From contig JARFUL010000137.1 in NCBI GenBank assembly GCA_029289015.1, positions 1 through 5,524 on the forward strand: DNA of 5,524 nucleotides, read 5' to 3'. This DNA comes from Syntrophobacteria bacterium (GTDB lineage Bacteria; Desulfobacterota; Syntrophobacteria; JARFUL01). The translations under genes were made by a program, and so were the position numbers. The notes below the pieces were generated by a model. It saw only the letters and a list, made by a program, of their open reading frames with translations. It made no database searches and was not told the DNA's origin. This document shows, piece after piece, positions 5,265 to 5,524 of this stretch (the stretch's first letter is position 1; the number at the start of each line of letters is the position of its first letter).

Positions 5265-5524
5265 ATGAAAAAAATTGTCTCTTTCTGGGCTTTTCTCTTT
5301 CTGGTCCTCCCCCTTTGCCCCGCGCTTGCCGATGAGCCCCCAAAGAATGGCACTGAGGACGCCCAGGAGCCGGTGAGGCTCGAAGAGGTGGTGGTCACTG
5401 GCACCAGGTACGAGGAGAAGTCGGTGAGGGTGCCGGCCAACGTCACGGTGGTGGGCCCGGAGGAGATCGAGCGGTCCAGCGCGCGCTCGGTGCCGGAGCT
5501 CTTGGCCGAGTCCACGGGAATCTG
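5265..5524 (+). CDS. TonB-dependent outer-membrane receptor, probable cobalamin (BtuB-type) transporter, 3' end outside window
   Basis: Only the first 86 codons are present. Residues 1-22 are a signal peptide: KK at 2-3, a hydrophobic core and an ALA cleavage site before Asp23. A short acidic linker leads to the TonB-box region EEVVVTGTR (40-48), followed by the start of the plug domain with VPANVTVVGPEEIE (56-69) and SVPELLAESTGI (75-86). These are typical of BtuB and related receptors, which form outer-membrane beta-barrels that import large substrates with energy from TonB-ExbBD. The riboswitch upstream makes cobalamin or another corrinoid the likely cargo. The plug alone does not separate BtuB from siderophore receptors, so the substrate rests on context. 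ATG 5265 follows GAGGGG at 5253-5258 with 6 nt spacing. Downstream genes, often BtuCDF-type transport or corrinoid-salvage genes, lie beyond the window. Confidence 0.88.
   Translation, partial: MKKIVSFWAFLFLVLPLCPALADEPPKNGTEDAQEPVRLEEVVVTGTRYEEKSVRVPANVTVVGPEEIERSSARSVPELLAESTGI

Overview
The window reads as chromosomal DNA of a GC-rich Gram-negative bacterium, probably an anaerobe of the Desulfobacterota (former Deltaproteobacteria) type. The evidence is an outer-membrane TonB-dependent receptor, a lipoprotein signal peptide, sigma70-like promoters, strong G/C preference at third codon positions with frequent AGG arginine codons, and a 2Fe-2S/ASKHA protein of the corrinoid-reactivation kind found mostly in anaerobes. 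The taxonomic placement is inference, not something shown directly.

Layout from left to right. Positions 1-1001 (minus strand, cut by the window edge) carry the N-terminal half of a RACo-like ferredoxin/ASKHA protein, with a good promoter at 1097-1125. Facing the other way is a short gene for a stand-alone bifunctional-nuclease-domain (BFN, DUF151) protein (1326-1781). An AT-rich spacer with two possible promoters and a 16-bp inverted repeat precedes a seven-repeat TPR lipoprotein (1952-2893). An NAD(P)-dependent aldehyde dehydrogenase (2920-4341) follows after 26 nt, so these two probably form an operon. Beyond it lies a minus-strand stretch that looks like coding sequence but has no stop before it runs into the dehydrogenase gene (4342-4542), then a quiet spacer.

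The right end is a cobalamin-controlled transcription unit: a sigma70-like promoter (4804-4832), a cobalamin riboswitch (4847-5022) with conserved core, B12 box and closing P1 helix, an intrinsic terminator (5090-5125), a GC-rich leader with repeated octamers and a hairpin, and the start of a TonB-dependent receptor gene (5265 to the window end). The expected behaviour is uptake-receptor expression when cobalamin is scarce and early termination when it is plentiful.

The two ends share a B12 theme: corrinoid-cofactor reactivation on the left and corrinoid import on the right. Nothing in the sequence shows that they are co-regulated. I did not find a clearly new system. The observations most worth checking are a pair of 16-bp TGTTA-N6-TAACA elements in two separate promoter regions, a possible second RNA switch between the riboswitch terminator and the receptor gene, and the stop-less coding-like fragment. 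No tRNA, rRNA, CRISPR array or insertion sequence was seen.
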